A stretch of 19,479 nucleotides of DNA. Source: COMBO-56-21 sp038852315 (GTDB lineage Archaea; Thermoplasmatota; Thermoplasmata; UBA10834). The notes under the pieces are model-generated. The model did no database searches. It was not told where the DNA came from and was given only the letters and a program-made list of their open reading frames with translations. The stretch lies in NCBI GenBank assembly GCA_038852315.1, contig JAWCKF010000032.1, forward strand, positions 1 to 19,479, read 5' to 3'. A program made the position numbers and the translations under genes. Positions 1 to 7,326 of this stretch are shown in pieces (the first letter of the stretch is position 1; each line of letters begins with the position of its first letter).

Positions 1-278
1 GCGACGTATTGCGTCACGAGGACATCGTCCTGCATCCACAGCGGGAAAGGGACGTTGAGCCCCGCTCTCCTCGCCCGAAGCAACCCTTCGAACTCCTGCG
101 GGCCCTTTTTCGAGAGAAAACGCTTGACGACCACTGGGCGGACATCCGTCTCAACAAACCAGACCCTGTTGACCTTGCTGTGGACGAAGCGCACGCGCTC
201 AACCACCACCCTCTGGTTCAGGGCCTTCCTCAAAGCCCCCCAGGCGGACGGATCCAGCTCAGTGACGTCAGCGAGCAT
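1..278 (-). CDS. Protein kinase-fold phosphotransferase, N-terminal part (runs off left edge)
   Basis: An open frame of 92 codons starts at the ATG at 278 and continues past the window edge without a stop. The translated segment contains VRPVVVKRFL, which fits a beta-3 strand with the ATP-binding Lys of a kinase small lobe. It is followed by a helix with Glu (EFEGLLRARRAGLNVPFPLW) and a strand VLVTQYV before the hinge. This pattern (K, then E in an E-x-x-x-L-x-x-A-x-x-G-x-x-V-P run) is typical of small archaeal and bacterial atypical kinases such as Bud32/RIO-like or APH-like proteins. The catalytic loop lies outside the window, so the substrate cannot be named. A TATA-like element at 303-311 places transcription start very near this ATG, which suggests a leaderless or nearly leaderless mRNA. 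A GTG one codon upstream is an alternative start. Confidence 0.6.
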   Translation of the reverse strand, partial: MLADVTELDPSAWGALRKALNQRVVVERVRFVHSKVNRVWFVETDVRPVVVKRFLSKKGPQEFEGLLRARRAGLNVPFPLWMQDDVLVTQYV

Positions 279-302
279 CACATTTGAGCACCTGCATGTG
301 GC

Positions 303-311
303 GATAAATAA
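303..311 (-). promoter_or_regulatory. TATA box for the kinase-fold gene
   Basis: The minus strand reads TTATTTATC, an AT-rich island in GC-rich sequence, about 29 bases before the ATG at 278. The spacing fits an archaeal TATA box with a nearly leaderless transcript. Confidence 0.4.
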
Positions 312-359
312 CCTCCGTCAGCGACGTCAGCAGCGATTCGCCCAGTGGTTCCTGGGAAG

Positions 360-1229
360 TCACCACAGGACCGAATCCTCTCGGAGCGAATCGGTCAGCT
401 CCTTGGTGAGCCGGAGAGCCTCGTCGAAGTCCTTTGTGCCTAGGGCTGCCATGATGTCTTTGATCCTCAGCATGTATGATGAGATGTCCACGCCTGCCAC
501 CTTGGCCCGTGCTAGTGTTTCCCTGGCCTTTCCGACCTCGGACATCACGAGGTCGGGGATGCTCGGCAGTATCGATTCCTCCGCCTCCCTCGCAAGAGTG
601 GTCACAAGATTCCAATCGCCGTCCCGACAGGCTTCCCAGGCGTTCGAAATGAGGCGGCGAGCAAGAGAGGTATCCTTTCCGAGCACGCTGAGTTCTGAAA
701 CGACCTCTTCTATTCCTTCCAGTAGCCTCGCGGATCCGGCGAACCCCCTGAGCGCTTCTCTGTAGACAAGCTCCTTTGACTTGGACGGTGTCTTAACGAG
801 CGAGAACACGTCGAACTTCTCGGGCCTCACAGGCGGTTCTTTGAGGGGAAACTCCTCCCTGGGCCTGGGCGGCCTTTCCACAGGCGGGGCGGGCGAGCCC
901 GGTTCGGGAGCTCCCGAACCCGCCAGCGGACCGTCCGCGAAGATGGCTCCGCAGAACGGACAATACGGATCGGACTGCTTGACTATCATGTCGCACTGGG
1001 TGCACTGGTAGAGAGGTTCCTCCTGCGAGTACGACGATGGGCTTATGAGCGCGGGGGACAGCGAGGCCTCCTTCGACCCCTCGCGAACCGTGGGCCTCAT
1101 GTTCGGAGGACGCGGCTCAGGTTCGGGCTCCCTGAGGATCCTCTGGAACCTCGGCTGATCCTGCTCGAGCTGACGATCACGCTCCTCGGATATGTCCCGT
1201 ATCTTGGTGCGCGGCGAAGTCTGGGGCAT
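360..1229 (-). CDS. Zinc-ribbon protein with disordered N-terminus and helical C-terminus
   Basis: The product is 289 residues of unknown function. Residues 1-70 are charged and Pro-rich, probably disordered. A zinc ribbon follows (YQCTQCDMIVKQSDPYCPFC) with Cys pairs at about 76/79 and 90/93. After a Pro-rich linker (about 97-130), the last 150 residues are predicted helical, rich in Ala, Glu and Leu (for example LARRLISNAWEACRDGDWN), as in many Thermoplasmata zinc-ribbon proteins with a helical scaffold. There is no signal peptide or membrane segment, so it is cytoplasmic. I chose the ATG at 1229 rather than the in-frame ATG at 1295 because a TATA-like element at 1261-1270 lies between them. 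The stop is TGA. It lies 119 bases downstream of ligA in the same direction but appears to have its own promoter. A structural or protein-interaction role is possible, but nothing in the sequence fixes it. Confidence 0.75.
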   Translation of the reverse strand: MPQTSPRTKIRDISEERDRQLEQDQPRFQRILREPEPEPRPPNMRPTVREGSKEASLSPALISPSSYSQEEPLYQCTQCDMIVKQSDPYCPFCGAIFADGPLAGSGAPEPGSPAPPVERPPRPREEFPLKEPPVRPEKFDVFSLVKTPSKSKELVYREALRGFAGSARLLEGIEEVVSELSVLGKDTSLARRLISNAWEACRDGDWNLVTTLAREAEESILPSIPDLVMSEVGKARETLARAKVAGVDISSYMLRIKDIMAALGTKDFDEALRLTKELTDSLREDSVLW

Positions 1230-1260
1230 CTCGTGTTCACTCGCATCCTTCCGTCGATGC

Positions 1261-1270
1261 ACATAAAATG
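1261..1270 (-). promoter_or_regulatory. TATA box for the zinc-ribbon gene
   Basis: The minus strand reads CATTTTATGT, centred about 36 bases before the ATG at 1229. This predicts a short leader of roughly 10 bases and supports the downstream start codon. Confidence 0.4.
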
Positions 1271-1348
1271 TCTGGCTGCTGACTATAAGAACCATCGGCC
1301 GTGGGTATCATCGCTCGAAAGAAAGCGGCGGGGAATCGTAGTTGATGC

Positions 1349-3361
1349 TCAGGACCGTTTCTTCACCAGCTCCAGGAACTGCTTCTCGTCGATGATGGCC
1401 TTTCCCATGCTCCGGGCCTTATCGAGCTTCGACCCGGGATTCTCACCGACTACGACGTAGTCCGTCGCCTTTGTCACACTTGATCCCGCCTTCCCGCCCA
1501 GTGACTCAACCAGAGCCTCGGCCTCGCTCCTGCTCATCGTCTTCAGCTCGCCCGTGAAGACGAAAACCTTCCCCTGGAGCGGGCCTGCGGCCTTCTTCTC
1601 GGACCGCATCTTGAGGCCCAAGGATCTGAGGTCGTCGATGAGTTCCTGGTTCTTCGGATCGTCGAAGAACTCCCGGACGGATTCGGCCACGACCCTCCCT
1701 ATCCCCTCGATCCTCGAGAGCTCGTCAACGCTGGCCTTGCGCAACCTTTCCATGCTGCCCATGGCGTCGGCCAGAGCAGAAGCGGTCGTGCGGCCGACGT
1801 GCCTTATGCCCAAGGCGAAGATCACCCTGTCGAAATCCCTGTCCTTGCTCGCCTTTATCGCGTCGAGTATGTTCTGGGAGGACTTCTCCTTGATCCCCTC
1901 CAGCTGCATGAGCTGCTCCTTGGTGAGCCTGTAGAGGTCAGAGGCCTTCGTGACCATCCGGCGGTCGACGAGCTGCTCGATAAGGGCGGGCCCGACGCCC
2001 TCGCAGTCCATGGCGTCCCTGGAGCAGAAATGCCTGAGGCGCTCCTTGATCTGGGCCGGGCAGGATGCGTTGACGCATCTGCGGATCGCCTCCCCCTCCT
2101 CCCTGACGGCAGCCGAGCCGCACACCGGGCATTTCTGTGGCATCTTGAAGGGGCGCTCCTTCCCAGTCCTCCTCTCCACCACGGGCTTGACCACCTGCGG
2201 TATGACCTCCCCTGCCCGCTCGACCAGGACGTAGTCGCCTATCCTCAGGTCCTTCCTCGCTATCTCGTCCTCGTTGTGCAAGGTCGCGTGGGTAACTGTG
2301 ACGCCGCCGACTTGCACGGGCTCGAGCACCGCGACAGGAGTGAGTGCGCCCGTCCTGCCCACCTGGACCTGGATGTCGACCAGCCTGGTTGTCATCTGTT
2401 TGGGGGGATACTTGTAGGCTATCGCCCACCGGGGCTCCTTAGCCGTGCTGCCGAGCTTCCTCTGCTGTTCGATGGAATCGACCTTGACCACGATGCCGTC
2501 GATCTCGTACTCGAGCTCCTCCCTCTTGCTTTCCCACTCCTTGATGTAGCCCAGGACCTTGTCGATCGACGAGAACTTGCGGATGTGCGGGTTGGTCCGC
2601 AGCCCGCTTTTTCGGATGCGCTCCAGGCACTCGCTGTGCGTGCTCGGCATCTTGTCAGCGGTGTAGCTTAGCGTGTAGAAGAAGGCATCCAGCGGCCGGG
2701 ACGCAGCCACCTTGGGGTCGAGCTGCCTGATGGAGCCTGCTGCGGCGTTACGCGGGTTCGCAAACAGTGGCTCGCCCTTGGCCTCGCGCTCCTTGTTTAG
2801 CTTCCTGAGGCCTTCCTTGGTCATGTAGACCTCGCCACGCACCTCCACTGTTCTCAGGCCGCCCTCGGGCTTCAGCTTCATTGGGATGCTCCGTATAGTC
2901 TTGATGTTGCTGGAGACGTCTTCTCCGATTCTGCCATCTCCCCTCGTGGCCCCCCTGACGAACACCCCGTTCTCGTATAGCAGGGCTATCCCTAGGCCGT
3001 CAATCTTCAACTCAGCCACATAGTCGACCTTCTCACCCTCGCCGAGCAGCCTCCTGATGCGCGAATCGAACTCCAAGAGCTCGTCCGCGGAGTAGCAGTT
3101 CCCGAGGCTGAGCATGGAGACCTTGTGCTCCACCTGAGGGAACTCCTCGACCGGCTTTCCGGAGACCCGCTGGGTCGGCGATTCAGGAAGGATGAGGTCT
3201 GGATATCTCGCCTCGAGTTCCTTCAGCTCCTTGACGAGCATGTCGTACTCGTAGTCTGATATCTCAGGGTTGTCCTCCACATAGTACTTGATGTCGTGGT
3301 AGTTTATCTCGTCGACCAGCTGCCGGATACGTGCCCTCGCCCGCTCCTTTTCCCCGCTCAT
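1349..3361 (-). CDS. ligA: NAD-dependent DNA ligase LigA
   Basis: The 670-residue protein has full LigA length and domain order. The N-terminal Ia domain with the NAD-binding Tyr pair (YHDIKYY) covers about 1-60. The adenylation domain carries AELKIDGLGIAL with the nucleotide-accepting Lys at about 119 and a later EIDGIVVKVD motif at about 286-295. An OB fold follows, then a Cys4 zinc finger (Cys about 411, 414, 429, 434), helix-hairpin-helix repeats (VGPALIEQL, LEGIKEKSSQNI, IEGIGRVVAESV), and a C-terminal BRCT domain at about 592-665 (GKVFVFTGEL). It seals nicks using NAD+. The start ATG overlaps the polX stop as ATGA, and a GGAGG plus AGGAG site lies just upstream inside the polX Arg tail; a longer frame from 3436 would run deep into polX and is unlikely. 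Archaea normally rely on ATP-dependent ligase, so this copy is probably bacterial in origin. Confidence 0.97.
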   Translation of the reverse strand: MSGEKERARARIRQLVDEINYHDIKYYVEDNPEISDYEYDMLVKELKELEARYPDLILPESPTQRVSGKPVEEFPQVEHKVSMLSLGNCYSADELLEFDSRIRRLLGEGEKVDYVAELKIDGLGIALLYENGVFVRGATRGDGRIGEDVSSNIKTIRSIPMKLKPEGGLRTVEVRGEVYMTKEGLRKLNKEREAKGEPLFANPRNAAAGSIRQLDPKVAASRPLDAFFYTLSYTADKMPSTHSECLERIRKSGLRTNPHIRKFSSIDKVLGYIKEWESKREELEYEIDGIVVKVDSIEQQRKLGSTAKEPRWAIAYKYPPKQMTTRLVDIQVQVGRTGALTPVAVLEPVQVGGVTVTHATLHNEDEIARKDLRIGDYVLVERAGEVIPQVVKPVVERRTGKERPFKMPQKCPVCGSAAVREEGEAIRRCVNASCPAQIKERLRHFCSRDAMDCEGVGPALIEQLVDRRMVTKASDLYRLTKEQLMQLEGIKEKSSQNILDAIKASKDRDFDRVIFALGIRHVGRTTASALADAMGSMERLRKASVDELSRIEGIGRVVAESVREFFDDPKNQELIDDLRSLGLKMRSEKKAAGPLQGKVFVFTGELKTMSRSEAEALVESLGGKAGSSVTKATDYVVVGENPGSKLDKARSMGKAIIDEKQFLELVKKRS

Positions 3362-5082
3362 CTCCTGCGCCTCCTCAGGTGCGCCATCAGCTCCTTCGAC
3401 GTTAGCGCGTTGAGCACATCTCCCTTCTCCATCCATCCACGCCTGGCGGTTATCACGCCGAGCTTCATGTAGCCCAGCTGCTCGGACCTGTGGGCGTCAG
3501 TGCCGAGTGCGACCTTGACCTTTGCGTCCCTTGCTAGCCTGCAGTGCGAGTCCCTGAGGTCAAGTCTGTCCGGGAAGCAGTTCACCTCCAGGGCCACGGA
3601 GCTTTCTCTGGCCGCCTCGAGCACCCTGTCGAAGTCCAGCTCGTACGGGTCCCTGGCACCGATTATCCTACCAGTCGGGTGGCCGAGCACGTCGATCCAG
3701 CCCGACTCGATGGCCTTGACCACCCTCTCCGTCATCTCTGACTTTTCCATCCTGAACCTGGAGTGGACGGAACCCACTATTATGTCGAGCTCCTTCAGAG
3801 CCGTCCTGGGCAGGTCGAGCGAACCGTCGGCCTTTATGTCCACCTCTGTTCCCGCGAGCAAGGTGAGCCTCTTCCCCAGCCTGTCCTGCAGTCTCCTCAC
3901 GGCCTTGACCTGGTCGGCGAGTCGTTCAGGCGTTAGCCCGTTCGCTATCTTGAGGCTCTGCGTGTGGTCTGTGATGGCCAGGTATTCGTATCCCAGGGCG
4001 ATGGCAGCATCCGCCATCTGCTCGATGCTGCCCGCGCCGTCGCTCCAGTCCGTGTGCACGTGCAAATCCCCCCTGATGTCTTCGTACTCCACCAGATGAG
4101 GGAGCTTCCCAGCCTTGGCGGCCTCCACCTCGCCTGAGACCTCCCGGAGCTCTGGCGGTATCCAGTCGAGTCCGAGCGCCCTGTACACTTCCTCCTCAGT
4201 TCTTCCCGCGAGCATCTTGCCTGTGACTCTGTCGAACAGGCCGTACTCGTTGAGCTTCATACCCATGCTGACGCCCATGGACCTGAGGACCACATTGTGG
4301 TCCTTGGAGCCCGTGAAGTAGAGAAGCGCCGCACCGTAGCTCTCCGGGCTGACAACCCTGATGTCCACCTGGATACCGTTCTTCAGGACGACGCTGGACT
4401 TCGTGGGGCCCCTCATGAGCACCTTGTCTACCTCAGGGTATGAGACGAACGCCTCCAGAACTTCCTCCGGGTCGTCGTCTCCGACGAGTATGTCTATGTC
4501 TCCGACCGTCTCTTTCCCCCTCCTGAGACTCCCCGCAGGGCTGACCTTGTCCGCCTTGCCCGTTCTCTTCAGATACTCGACATATGCGGTCGCCACGGGA
4601 TATGCCTCTCCTAGGAGCATACGGCCAGCCTTGGCTTCGAGCGTCTGGATTCCCCGAAGTATGCGCTGCTCGGACTTCTCGCCGAAGCCCTTCAGGTTCC
4701 TGAGCTTGTGCTCAGCGATCGCCCTCTTGAGGTCTTCCAGGTTCGATATGCCAAGCTCACGGTTGAGGAGCATAGCTGTCTTAGGCCCGACGTCTGGCAC
4801 CGAAAGGAGCTCGAGTAAGCCCTTCGGTATCTGTGTCCTCAGCTTGTTGAGGAACGAGAGCTGGCCCGTCTTGAGGATCTCCTGTATCTTCTTCGCCACC
4901 GACTCGCCGACGCCGGGGATTTCCCGGAGCCTCCCCTCGGCAGCCAGCTTGGATATGTCTTCGTCCAGCTCCTCGATGGCTCTTGCTGCCCTACGGTAGG
5001 CGTTCGGCTTGAAGGGCACACCCTGGAGGTCAAGTATGTCCGCGACCTCGTAGAATATGGCTGCGACTTGCTCGTTGTCCAT
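3358..5082 (-). CDS. polX: Family X DNA polymerase with PHP domain (PolX)
   Basis: The 574-residue protein matches bacterial/archaeal PolX. Helix-hairpin-helix motifs occur at about 55-66 (IPGVGESVAKKI), 95-106 (VPDVGPKTAMLL) and 130-142 (LKGFGEKSEQRIL). The nucleotidyltransferase palm has GSLRRGKETVGDIDIL with Asp195 and Asp197, and the third Asp at 240 in VDIRVV. The C-terminal PHP domain (about 335-574) keeps its metal ligands: HVH at 341-343, TDH at 371-373, Glu413, His440, HP at 468-469, Glu499, and GTDAH at 527-531. An intact PHP site predicts 3'-5' exonuclease or related nuclease activity, so the enzyme should fill short gaps in base excision repair. The C-terminal five-Arg tail encodes the ribosome-binding site of ligA, and the stop overlaps the ligA start, indicating translational coupling. 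It is transcribed divergently from the regulator gene at 5282. Confidence 0.96.
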   Translation of the reverse strand: MDNEQVAAIFYEVADILDLQGVPFKPNAYRRAARAIEELDEDISKLAAEGRLREIPGVGESVAKKIQEILKTGQLSFLNKLRTQIPKGLLELLSVPDVGPKTAMLLNRELGISNLEDLKRAIAEHKLRNLKGFGEKSEQRILRGIQTLEAKAGRMLLGEAYPVATAYVEYLKRTGKADKVSPAGSLRRGKETVGDIDILVGDDDPEEVLEAFVSYPEVDKVLMRGPTKSSVVLKNGIQVDIRVVSPESYGAALLYFTGSKDHNVVLRSMGVSMGMKLNEYGLFDRVTGKMLAGRTEEEVYRALGLDWIPPELREVSGEVEAAKAGKLPHLVEYEDIRGDLHVHTDWSDGAGSIEQMADAAIALGYEYLAITDHTQSLKIANGLTPERLADQVKAVRRLQDRLGKRLTLLAGTEVDIKADGSLDLPRTALKELDIIVGSVHSRFRMEKSEMTERVVKAIESGWIDVLGHPTGRIIGARDPYELDFDRVLEAARESSVALEVNCFPDRLDLRDSHCRLARDAKVKVALGTDAHRSEQLGYMKLGVITARRGWMEKGDVLNALTSKELMAHLRRRRR

Positions 5083-5122
5083 CGGGAACCACGGTCTGAG
5101 CTTTGAAATCCATCAATCCCGC

Positions 5123-5130
5123 GATAATTG
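5123..5130 (-). promoter_or_regulatory. Candidate TATA box for polX-ligA
   Basis: The minus strand reads CAATTATC about 44 bases before the polX ATG at 5082. A second AT-rich candidate (TGTATAAGC on the minus strand, about 5188-5197) lies farther upstream, so the assignment is tentative. Confidence 0.3.
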
Positions 5131-5235
5131 TTTGCACGACTGTCTATGGGAAGCCAAACGCGGATTAAGCTGCCGTGTCTTTGGGTGCTTATACATTTGT
5201 CCGTGCTCGAGTCTGGCCGAACTTATGCGTCGTCG

Positions 5236-5276
5236 TTTTATATCATGAGAGATATAACCATACCACAGACGGTATG
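5236..5276 (+). promoter_or_regulatory. Promoter with two tandem palindromic operator candidates
   Basis: TTTTATAT at 5236-5243 is a good archaeal TATA box 40 bases before the ATG at 5282. It overlaps a perfect palindrome at 5238-5257 (TTATATC, 6-base spacer, GATATAA). A second perfect palindrome follows at 5259-5276 (CATACC, 6-base spacer, GGTATG). The two centres are 20 bp apart, about two helical turns, so a dimeric regulator could bind both on the same DNA face. The downstream gene encodes a winged-helix protein, so autoregulation is a natural reading; this is inference. Confidence 0.5.
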
Positions 5277-5281
5277 ATTCC

Positions 5282-5860
5282 ATGCTCTCCAGCGAGACAA
5301 TTAGGATATTGGCGAAGCGCGGAAGAATAGAGTTGCTGCGGACACTGAGGGCGTACCCCGACAGGGACTTCACAGTGAACGAGTTGGCCCGCTTTTCCGG
5401 GATCGCGCCCATGACCACTTGGAGAGCGGTGGCGGAACTCAAGAAAGCAGGATTCGTGAGGACGCGCAAGGTCGGAAATGCGATGATTGTCAGAATCACC
5501 GAGGACCGCGATGCCCTCAGGATTCTCAGGCTGGTTCCGGAGGCCGACCCGCAACGCAGCGCGGCGAAGGCCTTCGCGGAGTTGTTGCGTGAACTCCCTT
5601 GGCCGCGTGAGTGCAGACTGTTCGGGAGCATCTCGAGAGGGGAACATGCACCGGGTGACGAAGTGGATGTGGCTGTCGTCTACGACGATTCGATGGTCTC
5701 CGAGCTGGAGGCCCGGAAGGCGACTAGCGAGATAGCTCAGAGGATAAAGGCGGACACCAATGTGACAATCGTGCCCCTCTGCGTGGCCGCGAGGGACATG
5801 GCGCGGAAGGGGGGCATAGCTGCGGAACTCCGGGACAAAGAAATCGTCTGGCAGAGGTAG
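5282..5860 (+). CDS. Winged-helix regulator fused to nucleotidyltransferase-fold domain
   Basis: The product is 192 residues. Residues 1-75 form a winged helix: a helical N-terminus (RGRIELLRTLRAYPDRDFTV), a recognition-helix region (IAPMTTWRAVAELKKAGFV) and a wing (RTRKVGNAMIVRIT). Residues 95-192 have the MNT/pol-beta-type fold with LFGSISRGE at 113-121. This architecture is widespread in archaea and usually treated as a transcription regulator or as part of an HEPN-MNT-like system. The active site is atypical: where the family has S-D-x-D, this protein has D-E-V-D at 126-129, so the first catalytic Asp is Glu, and the strand expected to carry the third carboxylate reads NVTIVPL without Asp. 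It may be a catalytically dead sensor domain. No HEPN partner lies next to it. The stop is TAG, and the converging next gene ends 10 bases away. Confidence 0.85.
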   Translation: MLSSETIRILAKRGRIELLRTLRAYPDRDFTVNELARFSGIAPMTTWRAVAELKKAGFVRTRKVGNAMIVRITEDRDALRILRLVPEADPQRSAAKAFAELLRELPWPRECRLFGSISRGEHAPGDEVDVAVVYDDSMVSELEARKATSEIAQRIKADTNVTIVPLCVAARDMARKGGIAAELRDKEIVWQR

Positions 5861-5870
5861 ATGGCGGTCC

Positions 5871-6875
5871 CTACGACACCCTCACCTTGGAGAAGTGATC
5901 GTATACGACCCTAGCCATCTTGGCCTCTACCATCTGGGCATGGTCGGGAGTACGCTCCTCCAGGTTCTTGAAGAACACGCACAGCACTATGTGGGAGTTC
6001 GAAGATACGAAGATGATACCCGCGTTGTTCACTGAACCCGCGGTGATGCCGGCCTTCGCAGCCACGGGAATGTCCTCCGACAGATACTGCGGGATCGCCG
6101 AGCCCGAATGCCCTCGCATCAGCATCGAGAGCATCTCCGCGCTCCGCTCCTTAGAGACCACCTCACCCTTGAGTATCTTCTCGAGTATCAGGCCGATCTC
6201 CCTGGGCGTGCCGAGATTGTCGAACACCTGGTCGTACTCCTTCTGCATCTTGAACTTCTTGCCCTCCTTGACACCGTAGAGGCGCTCGTACTCGTTCCGG
6301 AAGTCCTCGATGGAGAGATTGGCGAACTCCCTGTCGATATCGTTGAGAACCTTCATCCTCTCGAGGTCGGTCATGCCCTTCCACATGCGGGCCGCCTCCG
6401 CCGACGACAGGCCCTCGAAAGGCCCTTTGCCCATAGTCAGCAGAAAGCCCTCGCGCCATGGGAGATAGATCGTTGTCTTGGCGAGGCCCAGGTCCTTGAT
6501 GAGCATGTTGACGCTCTGGATGCCTATCCGCTTCCACAGCATCTCGGAGGCGGTGTTGTCAGTCGCTACTATCATCAGCGTTATCAGATCCCGGACAGTG
6601 AGCTCGAGGCCCGGGGAGAGATACTGGAGTATGCCTGAGCCGATGCACATGTTCCTCTGCTCGAGCTTCAGCTTCTCATCCATCGAGAGCAATCCGGAGT
6701 CGATCTGCCTCATGGCCTCGACCATCAAGGGGATCTTGAAGACGCTCCCGAGCGGGAATATCTTGTCGGCATCTATCGCAACCTCCTTGCCCGACTCCAC
6801 GTGCTTCATGTAGAACCCCAGCTGCCCCTTGACCTCCTTGGATATCCGGACTATCTCGGCCCTCAGCTTGGCCAT
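5871..6875 (-). CDS. Class A beta-lactamase-like serine hydrolase, cytoplasmic
   Basis: The product is 334 residues from the ATG at 6875. It keeps the class A/PBP-like catalytic pattern: FPLGSVFKIPLM with S-x-x-K (Ser44, Lys47), ATDNTASEML with T-D-N at 105-107 in place of S-D-N, and AAKAGITAG with K-A-G at 274-276 in place of K-T-G. GTPREIGLILE matches the usual helix after the omega loop. About 117 residues separate T-D-N from this helix, compared with about 50-60 in typical class A enzymes as I recall them, so an insertion of roughly 60 charged residues lies there, and no E-x-x-L-N deacylation motif is obvious. No signal peptide or membrane helix is present. Archaea lack murein, so an esterase, peptidase or amidase role is as likely as beta-lactam hydrolysis. 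A TTG at 6923 is an alternative start that adds 16 residues. The stop is TAG. Confidence 0.85.
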   Translation of the reverse strand: MAKLRAEIVRISKEVKGQLGFYMKHVESGKEVAIDADKIFPLGSVFKIPLMVEAMRQIDSGLLSMDEKLKLEQRNMCIGSGILQYLSPGLELTVRDLITLMIVATDNTASEMLWKRIGIQSVNMLIKDLGLAKTTIYLPWREGFLLTMGKGPFEGLSSAEAARMWKGMTDLERMKVLNDIDREFANLSIEDFRNEYERLYGVKEGKKFKMQKEYDQVFDNLGTPREIGLILEKILKGEVVSKERSAEMLSMLMRGHSGSAIPQYLSEDIPVAAKAGITAGSVNNAGIIFVSSNSHIVLCVFFKNLEERTPDHAQMVEAKMARVVYDHFSKVRVS

Positions 6876-7326
6876 CTCGGGGTCTGTCGAAGGGCGCCTC
6901 GTCCTGTCCGTGTTCAATCTCAAGCACCTGGCCGCTGCAGATGTCTCCCGGACGCGCCATCACATGGCGTGCCTGGAACACCGTTCGAAAGGATTGGGAT
7001 GTCAGTATTTAGGGGCTTCGATTGAACCCAGCGAACCCGCTCATGAGCATCCTTTTGACAGGAAGGTGGTGCAGAAGAAAGGGGTCGGAGATTGGACGGA
7101 GGGGAACCCGGTCAGGGGGGAAAGGGGGAGAGGAGAGTGGCTGACCGAAGTCGAATAATGTGACTCTGACCCCTCGTCCAACCTCTTGGTTATGTGATGT
7201 CTCAACATTCCTCTTATACGTGTTGCTCTCGAAATCACAGCTGATAACAACCTGCCAGATCGGCCTTGCATCAGTAGGAAACAAGGTTTATTGCATCCCA
7301 GCTGCCTCAGCCATCGGAACGGTATC
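6876..7326. other. Divergent intergenic region with G-rich tract
   Basis: This 451-base spacer separates the serine hydrolase and the HAD gene. A possible minus-strand TATA (CTAAATAC, 7005-7012) could serve the hydrolase and would give a leader of over 100 bases to the ATG at 6875. A purine-rich stretch at about 7060-7140 carries four G runs on the plus strand (7081-7084, 7101-7104, 7115-7120, 7124-7128). The ORFs across it have no recognisable protein features. I see no tRNA, repeat array or mobile element. Confidence 0.5.
7287..7292 (+). promoter_or_regulatory. TATA box for the HAD hydrolase gene
   Basis: TTTATT inside AAGGTTTATTGC lies about 37 bases before the ATG at 7327. It favours that ATG over the in-frame ATG at 7291, which would begin inside the element. 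Confidence 0.4.

Noticed and set aside
1799..2671. Long open frame (290 codons) on the plus strand opposite ligA
   Set aside because: It is the antisense of a well-conserved LigA frame, is rich in Leu, Asp and His in the way GC-rich antisense frames are, and shows no domain.
6981..7010. GTTCGAA resembling a tRNA T loop
   Set aside because: The flanking bases do not form a T stem and no acceptor or anticodon arm can be drawn.
7009..7284. 91-codon minus-strand frame in the spacer between hydrolase and HAD genes
   Set aside because: It has no ribosome-binding site, no recognisable family pattern, and overlaps the G-rich tract and HAD promoter.
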